64,000 nt of DNA from Pseudomonadota bacterium (GTDB taxonomy: Bacteria > Pseudomonadota > Alphaproteobacteria > Rhizobiales > Xanthobacteraceae): NCBI GenBank assembly GCA_023387735.1, contig JAEWHP010000044.1:1-64000 (forward strand), read 5' to 3'. Positions 17,018-24,728 of this stretch are shown one piece after another (the first letter of the stretch is position 1; each line of letters opens with the position of its first letter). The notes beneath the pieces were generated by a model. It did not search any database. It was not told the origin of the DNA and saw only the letters and a program-made list of their open reading frames with translations. The translations under genes and the position numbers were made by a program.

Positions 17018-18666
17018 ACCACTTCGCCGAACTGCTCGACCGCCTCGCCTATGAGCCCGGCCGCAACAACAAGCTGCGGCTGCTCACGGCCTATCTTCGC
17101 GACACGCCCGATCCCGACCGCGGCTACGCACTCGCCGCGCTGACCGGCGCGTTGTCGTTCAAGCACGCCAAGCCGGGACTGATTCGCGACCTGATCACGG
17201 ATCGTACCGACCCGGTGCTGTTCGGATTGTCCTATGACTACGTCGGCGATTTATCCGAGACGGTCGCGCTGATGTGGCCGAAGGCCGCGCTGCCCGGCCA
17301 CAACAATCCGCCGCCGCCCACCCTCTCCGAGGTCGTCACCACGCTGCGCACGCTCGGCAAGACCGAACTGCCAAAGCAGCTCGCGCGCTGGCTCGACGAA
17401 CTCGACGAGACCGGCCGCTGGGCGCTGCTGAAACTCGTCACCGGCGCGATGCGGATCGGAATTTCGGCGCGGCTCGCCAAGACGGCGGCTGCCGCGCTCG
17501 GTGACAAGGATCCGCACGATGTCGAACTGATCTGGCCCGGGCTGGCCCCGCCCTATCTCGACCTGTTCGCGTGGCTGGAAGGCCGCGGCGACAAACCAGT
17601 CAATCGCGATCCCGCGCCGTTCCGACCTGTGATGCTGGCCCACGCGATCGAAGATTCGGATTTTACAAATCTCGATCCCGGCGATTTCATCGCGGAATGG
17701 AAATGGGACGGCATCCGCGTGCAGGCGGTTTCGGGTCGTGACGAGCGCGGCCATATGCAGGCGCGGCTCTATTCGCGCACCGGCGAGGACATCACCGGCA
17801 GTTTTCCGGATCTCGTGCCGTCGCTGCATCTGCCCGGCGCCATCGACGGCGAACTGCTGGTATTGCGTGAGAGCCGCGTGCAGACGTTCAACGTGCTGCA
17901 GCAGCGGCTGAACCGGAAGATCGTCTCGCCAAAACTGATGAAGGAATTTCCGATCCATCTGCGCGCCTACGACCTGCTCGGCGACGACGAGAACGATCTG
18001 CGCGAACTGCCGTTTGAAGCGCGCCGCGCCCATCTCGAAAAGTTCGTCCGCAAGCTCGACGACCCGCGCATCGACCTGTCGCCGACAGTTGCCTTCGATA
18101 ACTGGGAAGCGCTGATGGCGGCGCGCGCCGATCCCGCGAGCGCCGGTGCCGGCGAGGATGCCGACGCAGTCGAGGGCGTGATGCTGAAGCGGCGCGACGC
18201 GCCCTATCTGCCGGGCCGGCCCAGGGGCCAGTGGTGGAAGTGGAAGCGCGATCCGCACATCATCGACGCCGTGCTGATGTACGCGCAGCGCGGCCACGGC
18301 AAGCGCTCGTCCTACTATTCGGACTACACGTTCGGCGTCTGGACCTCAGGCGACGAAGGCGAACAGCTGGTGCCGGTGGGCAAGGCCTATTTCGGCTTCA
18401 CCGACGAGGAACTGCTGCAGATCGACCGGTTCGTTCGTCGCAACACCACGGAAAAATTCGGTCCCGTGCGGCATGTCGTGCACGAGCCGGACCAGGGCCT
18501 GGTGCTGGAGGTCGCGTTCGAGGGCCTGGCGCGCTCGCCGCGGCACAAATCCGGCGTCGCGATGCGGTTCCCGCGCATCAGCCGATTGCGCTGGGACAAG
18601 CCGCCGCGCGAGGCCGACCGCTTGGAGACGCTGGAGCGGATGCTGAAAGACGTGACGGTAATTTAA
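17014..18666 (+). CDS. Cisplatin-damage-response ATP-dependent DNA ligase
   Basis: A 550-residue ATP-dependent ligase. The adenylation lysine lies in EWKWDGIRVQ (Lys230 in K-W-D-G). Downstream are DGELLV, VEGVMLKRRDAPY and WWKWKRDPH (motifs III-V), and the C-terminal OB domain holds VLEVAFEGLARSPRHKSG. The N-terminal DNA-binding domain is about 200 residues. This length and order match the ligase that defines the ligase-associated repair set. It follows the exonuclease gene with a 4-base overlap. It would seal breaks in the cytoplasm together with the helicase and PdeM encoded on the opposite strand. Confidence 0.92.
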   Translation: MNHFAELLDRLAYEPGRNNKLRLLTAYLRDTPDPDRGYALAALTGALSFKHAKPGLIRDLITDRTDPVLFGLSYDYVGDLSETVALMWPKAALPGHNNPPPPTLSEVVTTLRTLGKTELPKQLARWLDELDETGRWALLKLVTGAMRIGISARLAKTAAAALGDKDPHDVELIWPGLAPPYLDLFAWLEGRGDKPVNRDPAPFRPVMLAHAIEDSDFTNLDPGDFIAEWKWDGIRVQAVSGRDERGHMQARLYSRTGEDITGSFPDLVPSLHLPGAIDGELLVLRESRVQTFNVLQQRLNRKIVSPKLMKEFPIHLRAYDLLGDDENDLRELPFEARRAHLEKFVRKLDDPRIDLSPTVAFDNWEALMAARADPASAGAGEDADAVEGVMLKRRDAPYLPGRPRGQWWKWKRDPHIIDAVLMYAQRGHGKRSSYYSDYTFGVWTSGDEGEQLVPVGKAYFGFTDEELLQIDRFVRRNTTEKFGPVRHVVHEPDQGLVLEVAFEGLARSPRHKSGVAMRFPRISRLRWDKPPREADRLETLERMLKDVTVI

Positions 18667-18763
18667 CTTTTCACCCGCGCATGACAGCCATTGACGGCGA
18701 GATGCGGGTTCCCCATGTGCCCCGCCGTGCCATATAATGGGCACGACTCGCGAGGAGCAACCG

Positions 18764-19066
18764 ATGCCGAACGACATCCGAGACCTGCCGGCCAGCAATG
18801 ACAGCCTGTACCGCTTTCTCGGCGGCTCGCCGCTGTCGGTGGCGTTCCGGCTGATCCTGCTGTCGATCCTGGTCGGCGTGGTGCTGGCTGCGATCGGCTT
18901 CGACCCCTGGAACATCCTGTACAGCATCAGATTGCTGTTCCAGCGGCTGTGGGACCTCGGCTTCGACGCCGTCAACTGGCTGTGGCGCTACTTCCTGCTC
19001 GGCGCCGTGATCGTGATCCCGATCTGGCTGCTGTCGCGGCTGTTCGGCAGCCCGCGCGGGCGATAG
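18764..19066 (+). CDS. Small integral membrane protein (DUF6460-like)
   Basis: The 100-residue protein begins MPNDIRDLPASNDSLYRFL and has two predicted membrane segments, about residues 24-45 (LSVAFRLILLSILVGVVLAA) and 72-92. The motif IGFDPWNILYSI lies between them. It matches a small alphaproteobacterial family of unknown function that I know as DUF6460. The start at 18764 is preceded by GAGGAG (18752-18757). A TATAAT hexamer at 18734-18739 may be its -10 element. It could be separately transcribed after the ligase gene. Confidence 0.7.
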   Translation: MPNDIRDLPASNDSLYRFLGGSPLSVAFRLILLSILVGVVLAAIGFDPWNILYSIRLLFQRLWDLGFDAVNWLWRYFLLGAVIVIPIWLLSRLFGSPRGR

Positions 19067-19141
19067 CCCTCACAAGCGGTAGCAGCCGATGCAGATGCGA
19101 TTGATCGGCTGCGGCGGCGCGCCCGGCATGCTTGCCGGGCC

Positions 19142-20470
19142 ATGAGCATGCATTCGCCCGCAACGTCATCCAAGGTCACGACCGCGCAGGTGTTTGCCAT
19201 CGCGGGTCCCGCGATGGTCGCGAACCTGACCACGCCGCTGATCGGCATCGTCTCGACCACGGCGATCGGCCGGCTCGGCGACGCCACGCTGCTTGGCGGC
19301 GTCGCGATGGCGTCCGTGCTGTTCGACTGCATGTTCTGGCTGTTCGGATTTTTGCGCATGAGCACGGTGGCCTTTACGGCGCAATCGCTCGGCGCCGGCG
19401 AGACCGGCGAATTGCGCGCGATCCTGATGCGCGGGCTGATCGTCGCCGCGGTCGTCGGCGCGGCGCTGATCGCGCTGCAGGTTCCACTCTCCACCCTCCT
19501 GCTCGACGCGATGGGTGGCAGCGAGGGCGTCACCCGGGCAGCCAGAACCTATTTCACGATCCGAATCTGGTCCGCGCCGCTGGCGCTCGGCAACTACGTC
19601 GTACTGGGCTGGCTGATCGGACAGGCGCGCGCCAGGCTGGCGCTGGGCACGCAGATCAGCATCAACCTCATCAACATGATGGCGACGGTGCTGCTGGTGC
19701 TGGTTTTTGACTTCGGCATCGCCGGCGCCGCCATCGCGGCCCTGATCGCAGAGACTGCCGGCCTCGTGCTCGGCCTACTGATCGCACGTCACCTTTCGAA
19801 AGGGCATTTTGCGGCTTCCCGCGCCTTGCTGTTCGACCGCGCCAAGCTGATGCGCATGCTCGCCGTCAACCGCGACATCATGATCCGAACAGCGTCGCTG
19901 ATCGCGGCCTTTCTGTTCTTCACGGCGCAAGGCGCCCGCGCCGGCGACACGACGCTCGCCGCCAACGCGGTGCTCAACAATTTTCTGCTGATCAGCGCGT
20001 TCTTTCTCGACGGCCTGGCCAACGCGGCCGAGCAACTCTGCGGCCGCGCTTACGGCGCCCGCGACAAGCATTCATTCGCCGGCGCGGTCAGGCTTGTCGT
20101 CATGTGGGGTTTTGGTTTTGCGCTTGCGGTCGCCGCCATCTTTCTGCTGTTCGGGCCGACACTGATCGACATGATGACCGCAAGCGCGGAAATACGCAGC
20201 ATCGCGCGCGACTATCTGCCGTTTGTGATCTTCGCGCCGCTGCTCGGCGTGTTCGCCTTTGCCTTTGACGGCATCTATATCGGCGCGACCTGGGCGCGCG
20301 ACATGCGCAATCTGATGATCGCTTCGCTGGCGATCTTCCTCACTGCGTGGTTCGCGCTGCGCTCGTTCGGCAATGCCGGACTGTGGGGCGCGCTGCTGGT
20401 GCATTATGCGGCGCGCGGCGGGCTGGAGGCGGCCAGGTATCCGGCGCTGCTGAGGAAGTCGTTTGCGTGA
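19142..20470 (+). CDS. MATE family efflux transporter (DinF-like)
   Basis: A 442-residue protein with about 12 membrane segments and the MATE signature regions: IAGPAMVANLTTPLIGIVST in TM1 and VNRDIMIRTASLIAAFLFFT at the start of the second half. The spacing matches the DinF subgroup, which exports organic cations or oxidised lipids by H+ or Na+ antiport. Substrates are not predictable. It follows the small membrane protein by 75 bases with no obvious terminator. A second, unrelated MATE gene lies at 37.4-38.8 kb. Confidence 0.88.
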   Translation: MSMHSPATSSKVTTAQVFAIAGPAMVANLTTPLIGIVSTTAIGRLGDATLLGGVAMASVLFDCMFWLFGFLRMSTVAFTAQSLGAGETGELRAILMRGLIVAAVVGAALIALQVPLSTLLLDAMGGSEGVTRAARTYFTIRIWSAPLALGNYVVLGWLIGQARARLALGTQISINLINMMATVLLVLVFDFGIAGAAIAALIAETAGLVLGLLIARHLSKGHFAASRALLFDRAKLMRMLAVNRDIMIRTASLIAAFLFFTAQGARAGDTTLAANAVLNNFLLISAFFLDGLANAAEQLCGRAYGARDKHSFAGAVRLVVMWGFGFALAVAAIFLLFGPTLIDMMTASAEIRSIARDYLPFVIFAPLLGVFAFAFDGIYIGATWARDMRNLMIASLAIFLTAWFALRSFGNAGLWGALLVHYAARGGLEAARYPALLRKSFA

Positions 20471-20485
20471 GCAGGGCACTGCTCT

Positions 20486-20621
20486 TCTCCCTCGCCCCGT
20501 TCTTTGCGGGGAGAGGGTCGGGGTGAGGGGCTGCCTCCGCGAATCCGATAGAACCGAGTATGCGGAAGCTCCCCTCACCCGGCGCTACGCGCCGACCTCT
20601 CCCCGCAAGGGCGGGGCGAGG
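20486..20621. repeat. Palindromic repeat (CTCCCCGCAAGGGCGGGG type)
   Basis: The ends are complementary: CTCGCCCCGTTCTTTGCGGG on the left and CCCGCAAGGGCGGGGCGAG on the right. The internal GGTCGGGGTGAGGGG is mirrored by CCCCTCACCCGGCG. It lies between convergent genes (MATE and pyrD) and may serve as a terminator for both. It is the same class as the element inside the helicase gene. Confidence 0.75.
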
Positions 20622-20650
20622 TGACTCTAAACGCGCTGACGCGCGCACAA

Positions 20651-21748
20651 CTACTTCACCGGCCAGTCTTCCGCGGTGATCGTCGCGGCGTCGGCGCCGA
20701 CGATCTCCGACAGCGAGTCGCGTCCCGTGCGCAGCAAGGTCGAGGTGAGATCGTTCTTGATGTCTTCCACCAGCCCGAGGCCCTTGTAGACCAGCGACGA
20801 GTAGATCTGGATCAGGCTGGCGCCGGCGCGGATTTTTGTCAGCGCGGCGCCGCCGGTATCGATGCCGCCGACGCCGATCAGGGGAAACGCACCTTCCGCG
20901 CGCACATAGGTTTCCGCCACCATTCGCGTCGACAATCGAAACAGCGGCCGGCCCGACAAACCGCCCTGCTCCTTGGCGCGCGTCTGTTCGCGCAGGGTCA
21001 GCGGACGCGCCAGCGTGGTATTGGCGACGATCATGCCATCGACGCGGCGCGAACGCGCGATCTGCACGACGTCGTCGAGTTCGGCGAGACTGAGATCCGG
21101 CGCGATCTTGAGCAGCACCGGCGAGTCGCCGGCGTTCTTGCGCACCCGCTCGCGCGCATCGATCACCTTGGCCAGGAGATCGTCCAGCGCCCCTGATGCC
21201 TGCAGGTTGCGCAGGCCCGGCGTGTTCGGCGAGGAAACATTGACCGTGAAATAGCTCGCGACCGGCGCGAACACCTCGATCAGCCGAACGTAGTCGGCGA
21301 CACGGTCGGGCGAATCCTTGTTGGCTCCGACATTGACGCCGACGATGCCGCCATGATTTGCGCGCGCCGCCAGCCGCCGCAATACGGCGTCGGCGCCGTC
21401 ATTGTTGAAGCCCATGCGGTTGATGACGGCTTCATCGCGCTCGAGGCGAAACAGCCGTGGCCGCGGATTGCCGCCCTGCGGCTTCGGCGTCACGGTGCCG
21501 ATTTCGACAAAGCCGAAACCCAGCCGCAGCAACGCATCGGGAACCTCGGCGTTCTTGTCGAAGCCCGCCGCCATGCCGATCGGATTGGGAAAATTCAGGC
21601 CGAAGGCGCGCACCGCCAGCTTTGGATCGTCGGCGCGCGGCCTGACCGGCGGCAACAGCCGCAGACCCTGGATCGCCATCCGGTGTGCATCCTCAGGATC
21701 GAACCAGCGCAGCAGCGGCAGCGAAAGGGCGTCGAAGGCGCGGATCAC
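20651..21748 (-). CDS. pyrD: Dihydroorotate dehydrogenase (quinone), class 2
   Basis: The 365-residue protein carries the class 2 features: an N-terminal membrane-association helix (LSLPLLRWFDPEDAHRMAI), IGMAAGFDKNAEVPDAL, RLFRLERDEAVINRMGFNN, NVSSPNTPGLRNLQ with the catalytic Ser region, and the FMN-phosphate motif LIGVGGIDTGGAAL. It oxidises dihydroorotate to orotate in pyrimidine synthesis and passes electrons to ubiquinone at the inner membrane. Its ATG overlaps the stop of the upstream DUF952 gene by 4 bases, so the two are co-transcribed. Confidence 0.95.
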   Translation of the reverse strand: MIRAFDALSLPLLRWFDPEDAHRMAIQGLRLLPPVRPRADDPKLAVRAFGLNFPNPIGMAAGFDKNAEVPDALLRLGFGFVEIGTVTPKPQGGNPRPRLFRLERDEAVINRMGFNNDGADAVLRRLAARANHGGIVGVNVGANKDSPDRVADYVRLIEVFAPVASYFTVNVSSPNTPGLRNLQASGALDDLLAKVIDARERVRKNAGDSPVLLKIAPDLSLAELDDVVQIARSRRVDGMIVANTTLARPLTLREQTRAKEQGGLSGRPLFRLSTRMVAETYVRAEGAFPLIGVGGIDTGGAALTKIRAGASLIQIYSSLVYKGLGLVEDIKNDLTSTLLRTGRDSLSEIVGADAATITAEDWPVK

Positions 21749-22089
21749 GGGATCAACTCCGGAAGGTCATGATAGCCGTCCGACCGCGCGCGCAGGTCGA
21801 GAATGGCGGTCACCGCGCCAAGGTCGAGTTCGCCGTAGAGGTGCGGGAACAGTTCGTCATTGCGCGAGGGTTCCCAGCGCAGCGCGTCGCCCAGCGCATC
21901 CGCATCGACGGCGACCAGGAACAGCCCGGTCTGCCCGAAATAATGCTTTCGCGCCGTCTCCTCGACCTGGGCTGCCGTCGAAAAATGGATGTACCCGTCG
22001 CGCAGATCGTCCGCGCTGCCCTTGTAGACGCCCTGCCGTTCGGCCTCGCGCCACGCCGAGGCAGGAGTGATTTTATAGATCGTGGGCAC
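21745..22089 (-). CDS. DUF952 family protein
   Basis: A 114-residue protein matching DUF952: IYKITPASAWREAERQGVY, then GYIHFSTAAQVEETARKHY, LFLVAVDADALGDALRWEP, and LFPHLYGELDLGAV. The conserved IHFST and HLYG segments suggest an active site, and the fold resembles glutathione-transferase-unrelated small enzymes of unknown activity. It is the first gene of a two-gene unit with pyrD; a link to pyrimidine metabolism is not established. Confidence 0.85.
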   Translation of the reverse strand: MPTIYKITPASAWREAERQGVYKGSADDLRDGYIHFSTAAQVEETARKHYFGQTGLFLVAVDADALGDALRWEPSRNDELFPHLYGELDLGAVTAILDLRARSDGYHDLPELIP

Positions 22090-22276
22090 GGCTTTTCGGG
22101 ATTTCCTGCTTGTCGTTGAGTCTCTTGGGATTTTCCCGGATCAGCCGGGATCAGGCGGCAGACCGTAAAGGCGGCACGGCTCTAACTCAAGCGTCGCCGC
22201 GCGGGAAGGTTGTGCGCCAATTTGCGCTGATAGCGCGAATGAGGCAATAATTCCTAGACGGCTTCGGGGATTTTTG

Positions 22277-22930
22277 ATGGCCAGGCAGTCCAAGGCGCAA
22301 CGAGTTCTGACCCACAGCCAGGTCTGGATGGCGCTTGACCGGCTTGCCGAACGGGCCGGCATGTCGCCCTCGGGCCTCGCCAAGCGCTCAGGCCTCGATC
22401 CCACCACCTTCAACAAATCCAAGCGCATCACCGCCGACGGCCGCGAGCGGTGGCCTTCGACCGAATCGGTCTCGAAGGCGCTGGCCGCGACCAACTCCTC
22501 GATCGACACGTTCGTGCAACTGATCGGCGACGGCACACGCGGCCTGCAATCGGTGCCGCTGCTTGGCCTCGCGCAGGCCGGCAATGGCGGCCTCTTCGAC
22601 GACTCCGGCTTTCCGTCCGGCAAGGGCTGGGACGAGACGGCGCTGCCGTCGGCCAGCGACGAGCACGCCTACGCGCTGGAGATCTCGGGCGATTTGATGA
22701 AGCCGGCCTACCGCGACGGCGACATCATCGTGGTGTCGCCGGGCACGCCGATCCGGCGTGGCGATCGCGTGGTGGTGAAAACCACCCGCGGCGAAATCAT
22801 GGTCAAGGAACTGAAACGCCGCACCACCAGGACGCTGGAGCTGCAGTCGCTCAACCCCGTTCATCCCGACCGCACGCTCGACGCTGACGACGTCGCCTGG
22901 ATCGCGCGGATCGTTTGGGCCAGCCAGTAG
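22277..22930 (+). CDS. LexA/CI-like (S24) regulator lacking the catalytic serine
   Basis: The 217-residue protein has an N-terminal helix-turn-helix (about 15-60: RLAERAGMSPSGLAKRSGLD) and a C-terminal S24 domain (about 95-217). In S24 self-cleaving repressors the nucleophile stands in a G-D-S-M motif. Here the sequence is EISGDLMKPAYRDGD, with Leu140 (codon TTG) in that place. The general-base lysine region, RGEIMVKELKR (171-181), is kept. Self-cleavage should therefore be impossible unless another residue substitutes. The start is ATG 22277. The next gene begins 12 bases downstream, making a likely two-gene unit. Confidence 0.8.
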   Translation: MARQSKAQRVLTHSQVWMALDRLAERAGMSPSGLAKRSGLDPTTFNKSKRITADGRERWPSTESVSKALAATNSSIDTFVQLIGDGTRGLQSVPLLGLAQAGNGGLFDDSGFPSGKGWDETALPSASDEHAYALEISGDLMKPAYRDGDIIVVSPGTPIRRGDRVVVKTTRGEIMVKELKRRTTRTLELQSLNPVHPDRTLDADDVAWIARIVWASQ

Positions 22931-22942
22931 GATCGCCGCCGC

Positions 22943-23449
22943 GTGACGGACGTGCTGCGTGACCTGCTGCAAGAGCAGCTTCAGATCGTGCTATGCGGCA
23001 CCGCCGCGGGAACCACATCCGCCGCGGAGCGCGCTTACTACGCGCACCGGCAGAACAAGTTCTGGAAGATTTTGCACGAGACGGGACTGACGCCCGGACT
23101 GCTGCAGCCACGTCAGTATCGCAACCTGCTGCAGCACCGGATCGGTTTGACTGACCTGGTGAAAGCGGGCGCAGGGATGGACCGCGCAACGCTACCAAGA
23201 TTGACGGCGGCGGATCGCCAGCGCCTGAACGACTCAATCGCGGCGTTCCGGCCGAGGTTCCTTGCATTCACCAGCAAGACGGCCGGACAGAAGTTCTTTG
23301 ATGACAAGCGGGATTACGGCGAGCAGATCGAGCGGATCGGCGATACCCGGATCTGGATCCTGCCGTCGACATCAGGCGCGGCGAACGGAAGCTGGCGTCC
23401 GGAAATCTGGCACCGGTTTGCGGATGAGGTGAGAGCGGCAGTTAGCTAA
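22943..23449 (+). CDS. Uracil-DNA-glycosylase superfamily protein (Mug/HDG-like) with atypical motif 1
   Basis: A 168-residue protein starting at GTG 22943. QIVLCGTAAGTTSAAERAYY (14-33) occupies the place of UDG motif 1 (G-x-N-P-G in Mug). AYYAHRQNKFWKIL (31-44) and RNLLQHRIGLTDLVK (60-74) are typical of Mug/HDG-type glycosylases. ILPSTSGAANGSW (139-151) takes the place of motif 2. The motif GTAAG has no Asn or Asp to activate water, so the chemistry may differ. I recall an unusual glycosylase (BdiUng) studied from Bradyrhizobium diazoefficiens; whether this is its orthologue is not decidable here. Confidence 0.7.
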   Translation: MTDVLRDLLQEQLQIVLCGTAAGTTSAAERAYYAHRQNKFWKILHETGLTPGLLQPRQYRNLLQHRIGLTDLVKAGAGMDRATLPRLTAADRQRLNDSIAAFRPRFLAFTSKTAGQKFFDDKRDYGEQIERIGDTRIWILPSTSGAANGSWRPEIWHRFADEVRAAVS

Positions 23450-23494
23450 CGATGCCGTGGTGGCGTAGATTGTCGAACGAAGCGCTCGCTTCTT

Positions 23495-23670
23495 CCCTTC
23501 TCCCCTTGTGGGAGAAGGGAAGAAGCGGAGGCGGATGAGGGGTCCTCTCGGCTGGGGTGCTCGTTGAGAGAACCCCTCTTCCGGCGCCATATCCGATGCC
23601 AGCATCGGCGTTCTAAGCGACGGCGGCCATCGGCCGCCTATGCCACCTTCTCCCACAAGGGGAGAAGGGA
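23495..23670. repeat. Palindromic repeat with CTTCTCCCCTTGTGGGAGAAGG arms
   Basis: The left end carries CCCTTCTCCCCTTGTGGGAG and the right end CCTTCTCCCACAAGGGGAG. Both arms are self-complementary as well as mutually complementary. The interior contains GATGAGGGGTCCTCTCGGC and ATCGGCCGCC-type inverted sequence. It lies between the convergent glycosylase and aldolase genes. A sister element at 24588-24720 flanks the other end of the aldolase gene. Confidence 0.8.
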
Positions 23671-23677
23671 AAAGAAA

Positions 23678-24463
23678 CTACGTCGCGTAGTCCGGCTCTT
23701 TGCGATCCAGCATCCTCTTCAACGCATCGAAATGCCGCTGGGCCGGGCTCGGGCCGTTGTAGAGATGATCGTCGCGGTAATCGCGCTGGGTCTTTTCGAC
23801 CACAGGCGCCGGAAGCTGTTTCAACCTCTGCCCGGTCCACATCGCATAGATCTGCACCTGCGCCGCACGCTCGATGTAGTAGAGCATGTCATAGGCATCG
23901 GCCACGGTGCCGCCGACCGTGGAGATGCCGTGATTGGCCATGAACAGCACCTTCTTGTCGCCGATCACGCCGGCCAGCCTCGCGCCTTCCGCAGGATCGA
24001 GTGCCGGGCCGGTGTACTCGTCGTCATAGGCGATGGCGCCCGACAGCCCGACCTCGGTCTGGCCGATCTCCTTGATCCGCGGATCTTCGAGCCGCGTCAG
24101 CGCGCTGGCATAGGGCATGTGGGTGTGAAACACGGCCTTCGCCTGCGGCAGCGCCTTGTGGATCGGCGCGTGGATGCAATAGCAGGACCGCTCCACCTCG
24201 CCCTCGCCGCGCTTGACCTCGCCGTCATCGATGCCGACTTCCATGAAGCAGGAGGCGGTCACTTCCGACCAATGCGTGCCGAACGGGATCTGATAGTAGC
24301 GATCGCTCTTGCCGGGCACCACGAAGGTCAGATGGTTGAAGATGCCTTCGGAAAAGCCCTGGTTGAAGGCGAGCCGATGGGCGGCCGCGAGATCGACCCG
24401 CGCCTGCCATTCCTCGGCGCTGCTGCTGTCCTGGAGCGATTTCGGCGATACCCTGAATTGCAT
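23678..24463 (-). CDS. Class II aldolase/adducin family protein
   Basis: The 261-residue protein has GFSEGIFNHLTFVVPGKSD at the N terminus, the metal site AVFHTHMPYASAL, and a later ANHGISTVGGTV. In this family the two histidines of H-T-H and the one of N-H-G bind Zn2+. Members act as fuculose-phosphate-type aldolases, dehydratases or decarboxylases; this subgroup, common in rhizobia, has no assigned substrate. The gene stands alone, bracketed by two palindromic repeats of the same family. Confidence 0.85.
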   Translation of the reverse strand: MQFRVSPKSLQDSSSAEEWQARVDLAAAHRLAFNQGFSEGIFNHLTFVVPGKSDRYYQIPFGTHWSEVTASCFMEVGIDDGEVKRGEGEVERSCYCIHAPIHKALPQAKAVFHTHMPYASALTRLEDPRIKEIGQTEVGLSGAIAYDDEYTGPALDPAEGARLAGVIGDKKVLFMANHGISTVGGTVADAYDMLYYIERAAQVQIYAMWTGQRLKQLPAPVVEKTQRDYRDDHLYNGPSPAQRHFDALKRMLDRKEPDYAT

Positions 24464-24587
24464 GCGCTTTCTCCCTGCTCGCTGATGCCTGCTTGACGGC
24501 TGTTATGGAGCGCAGTGTAGCGCAAATTGGCCGCGGCCATGGCTGAAAATGCAGCGGGCCTGCTATCCCAATTTGTCGCGCCTTCTT

Positions 24588-24720
24588 CCCTTTTCCCCTT
24601 GTGGGAGAAGGTGGCGCGAAGCGCCGGATGAGTGGTTCTCTCAACGAGCATCCCAGCCGAGAGAACCCCTCATCCGCCTCCGCTTCGCTGCGGCACCTTC
24701 TCCCACAAGGGGAGAAGGAA
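24588..24720. repeat. Palindromic repeat, second copy flanking the aldolase gene
   Basis: The left arm CCCCTTGTGGGAGAAGG and right arm CCTTCTCCCACAAGGGG are complementary. Inside are GGCGCGAAGCGCCGGATGAG and CTCATCCGCCTCCGCTTCG, which pair further, so the whole element can fold into one long hairpin. It is closely related to the element at 23495-23670. It lies in the gap between the aldolase start and the lysS stop codon. Confidence 0.8.
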
Positions 24721-24728
24721 AGAATCCG

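Noticed and set aside
13402..18763. LexA (SOS) boxes GTTC-N7-GTTC ahead of the repair genes
   Set aside because: I searched the upstream regions of the helicase, exonuclease and ligase genes by eye and found no good match.
23495..24720. Repeated palindromes around the aldolase gene considered as a composite mobile element
   Set aside because: The elements have no transposase and no target duplication that I could see, and the same family occurs singly elsewhere in the window.
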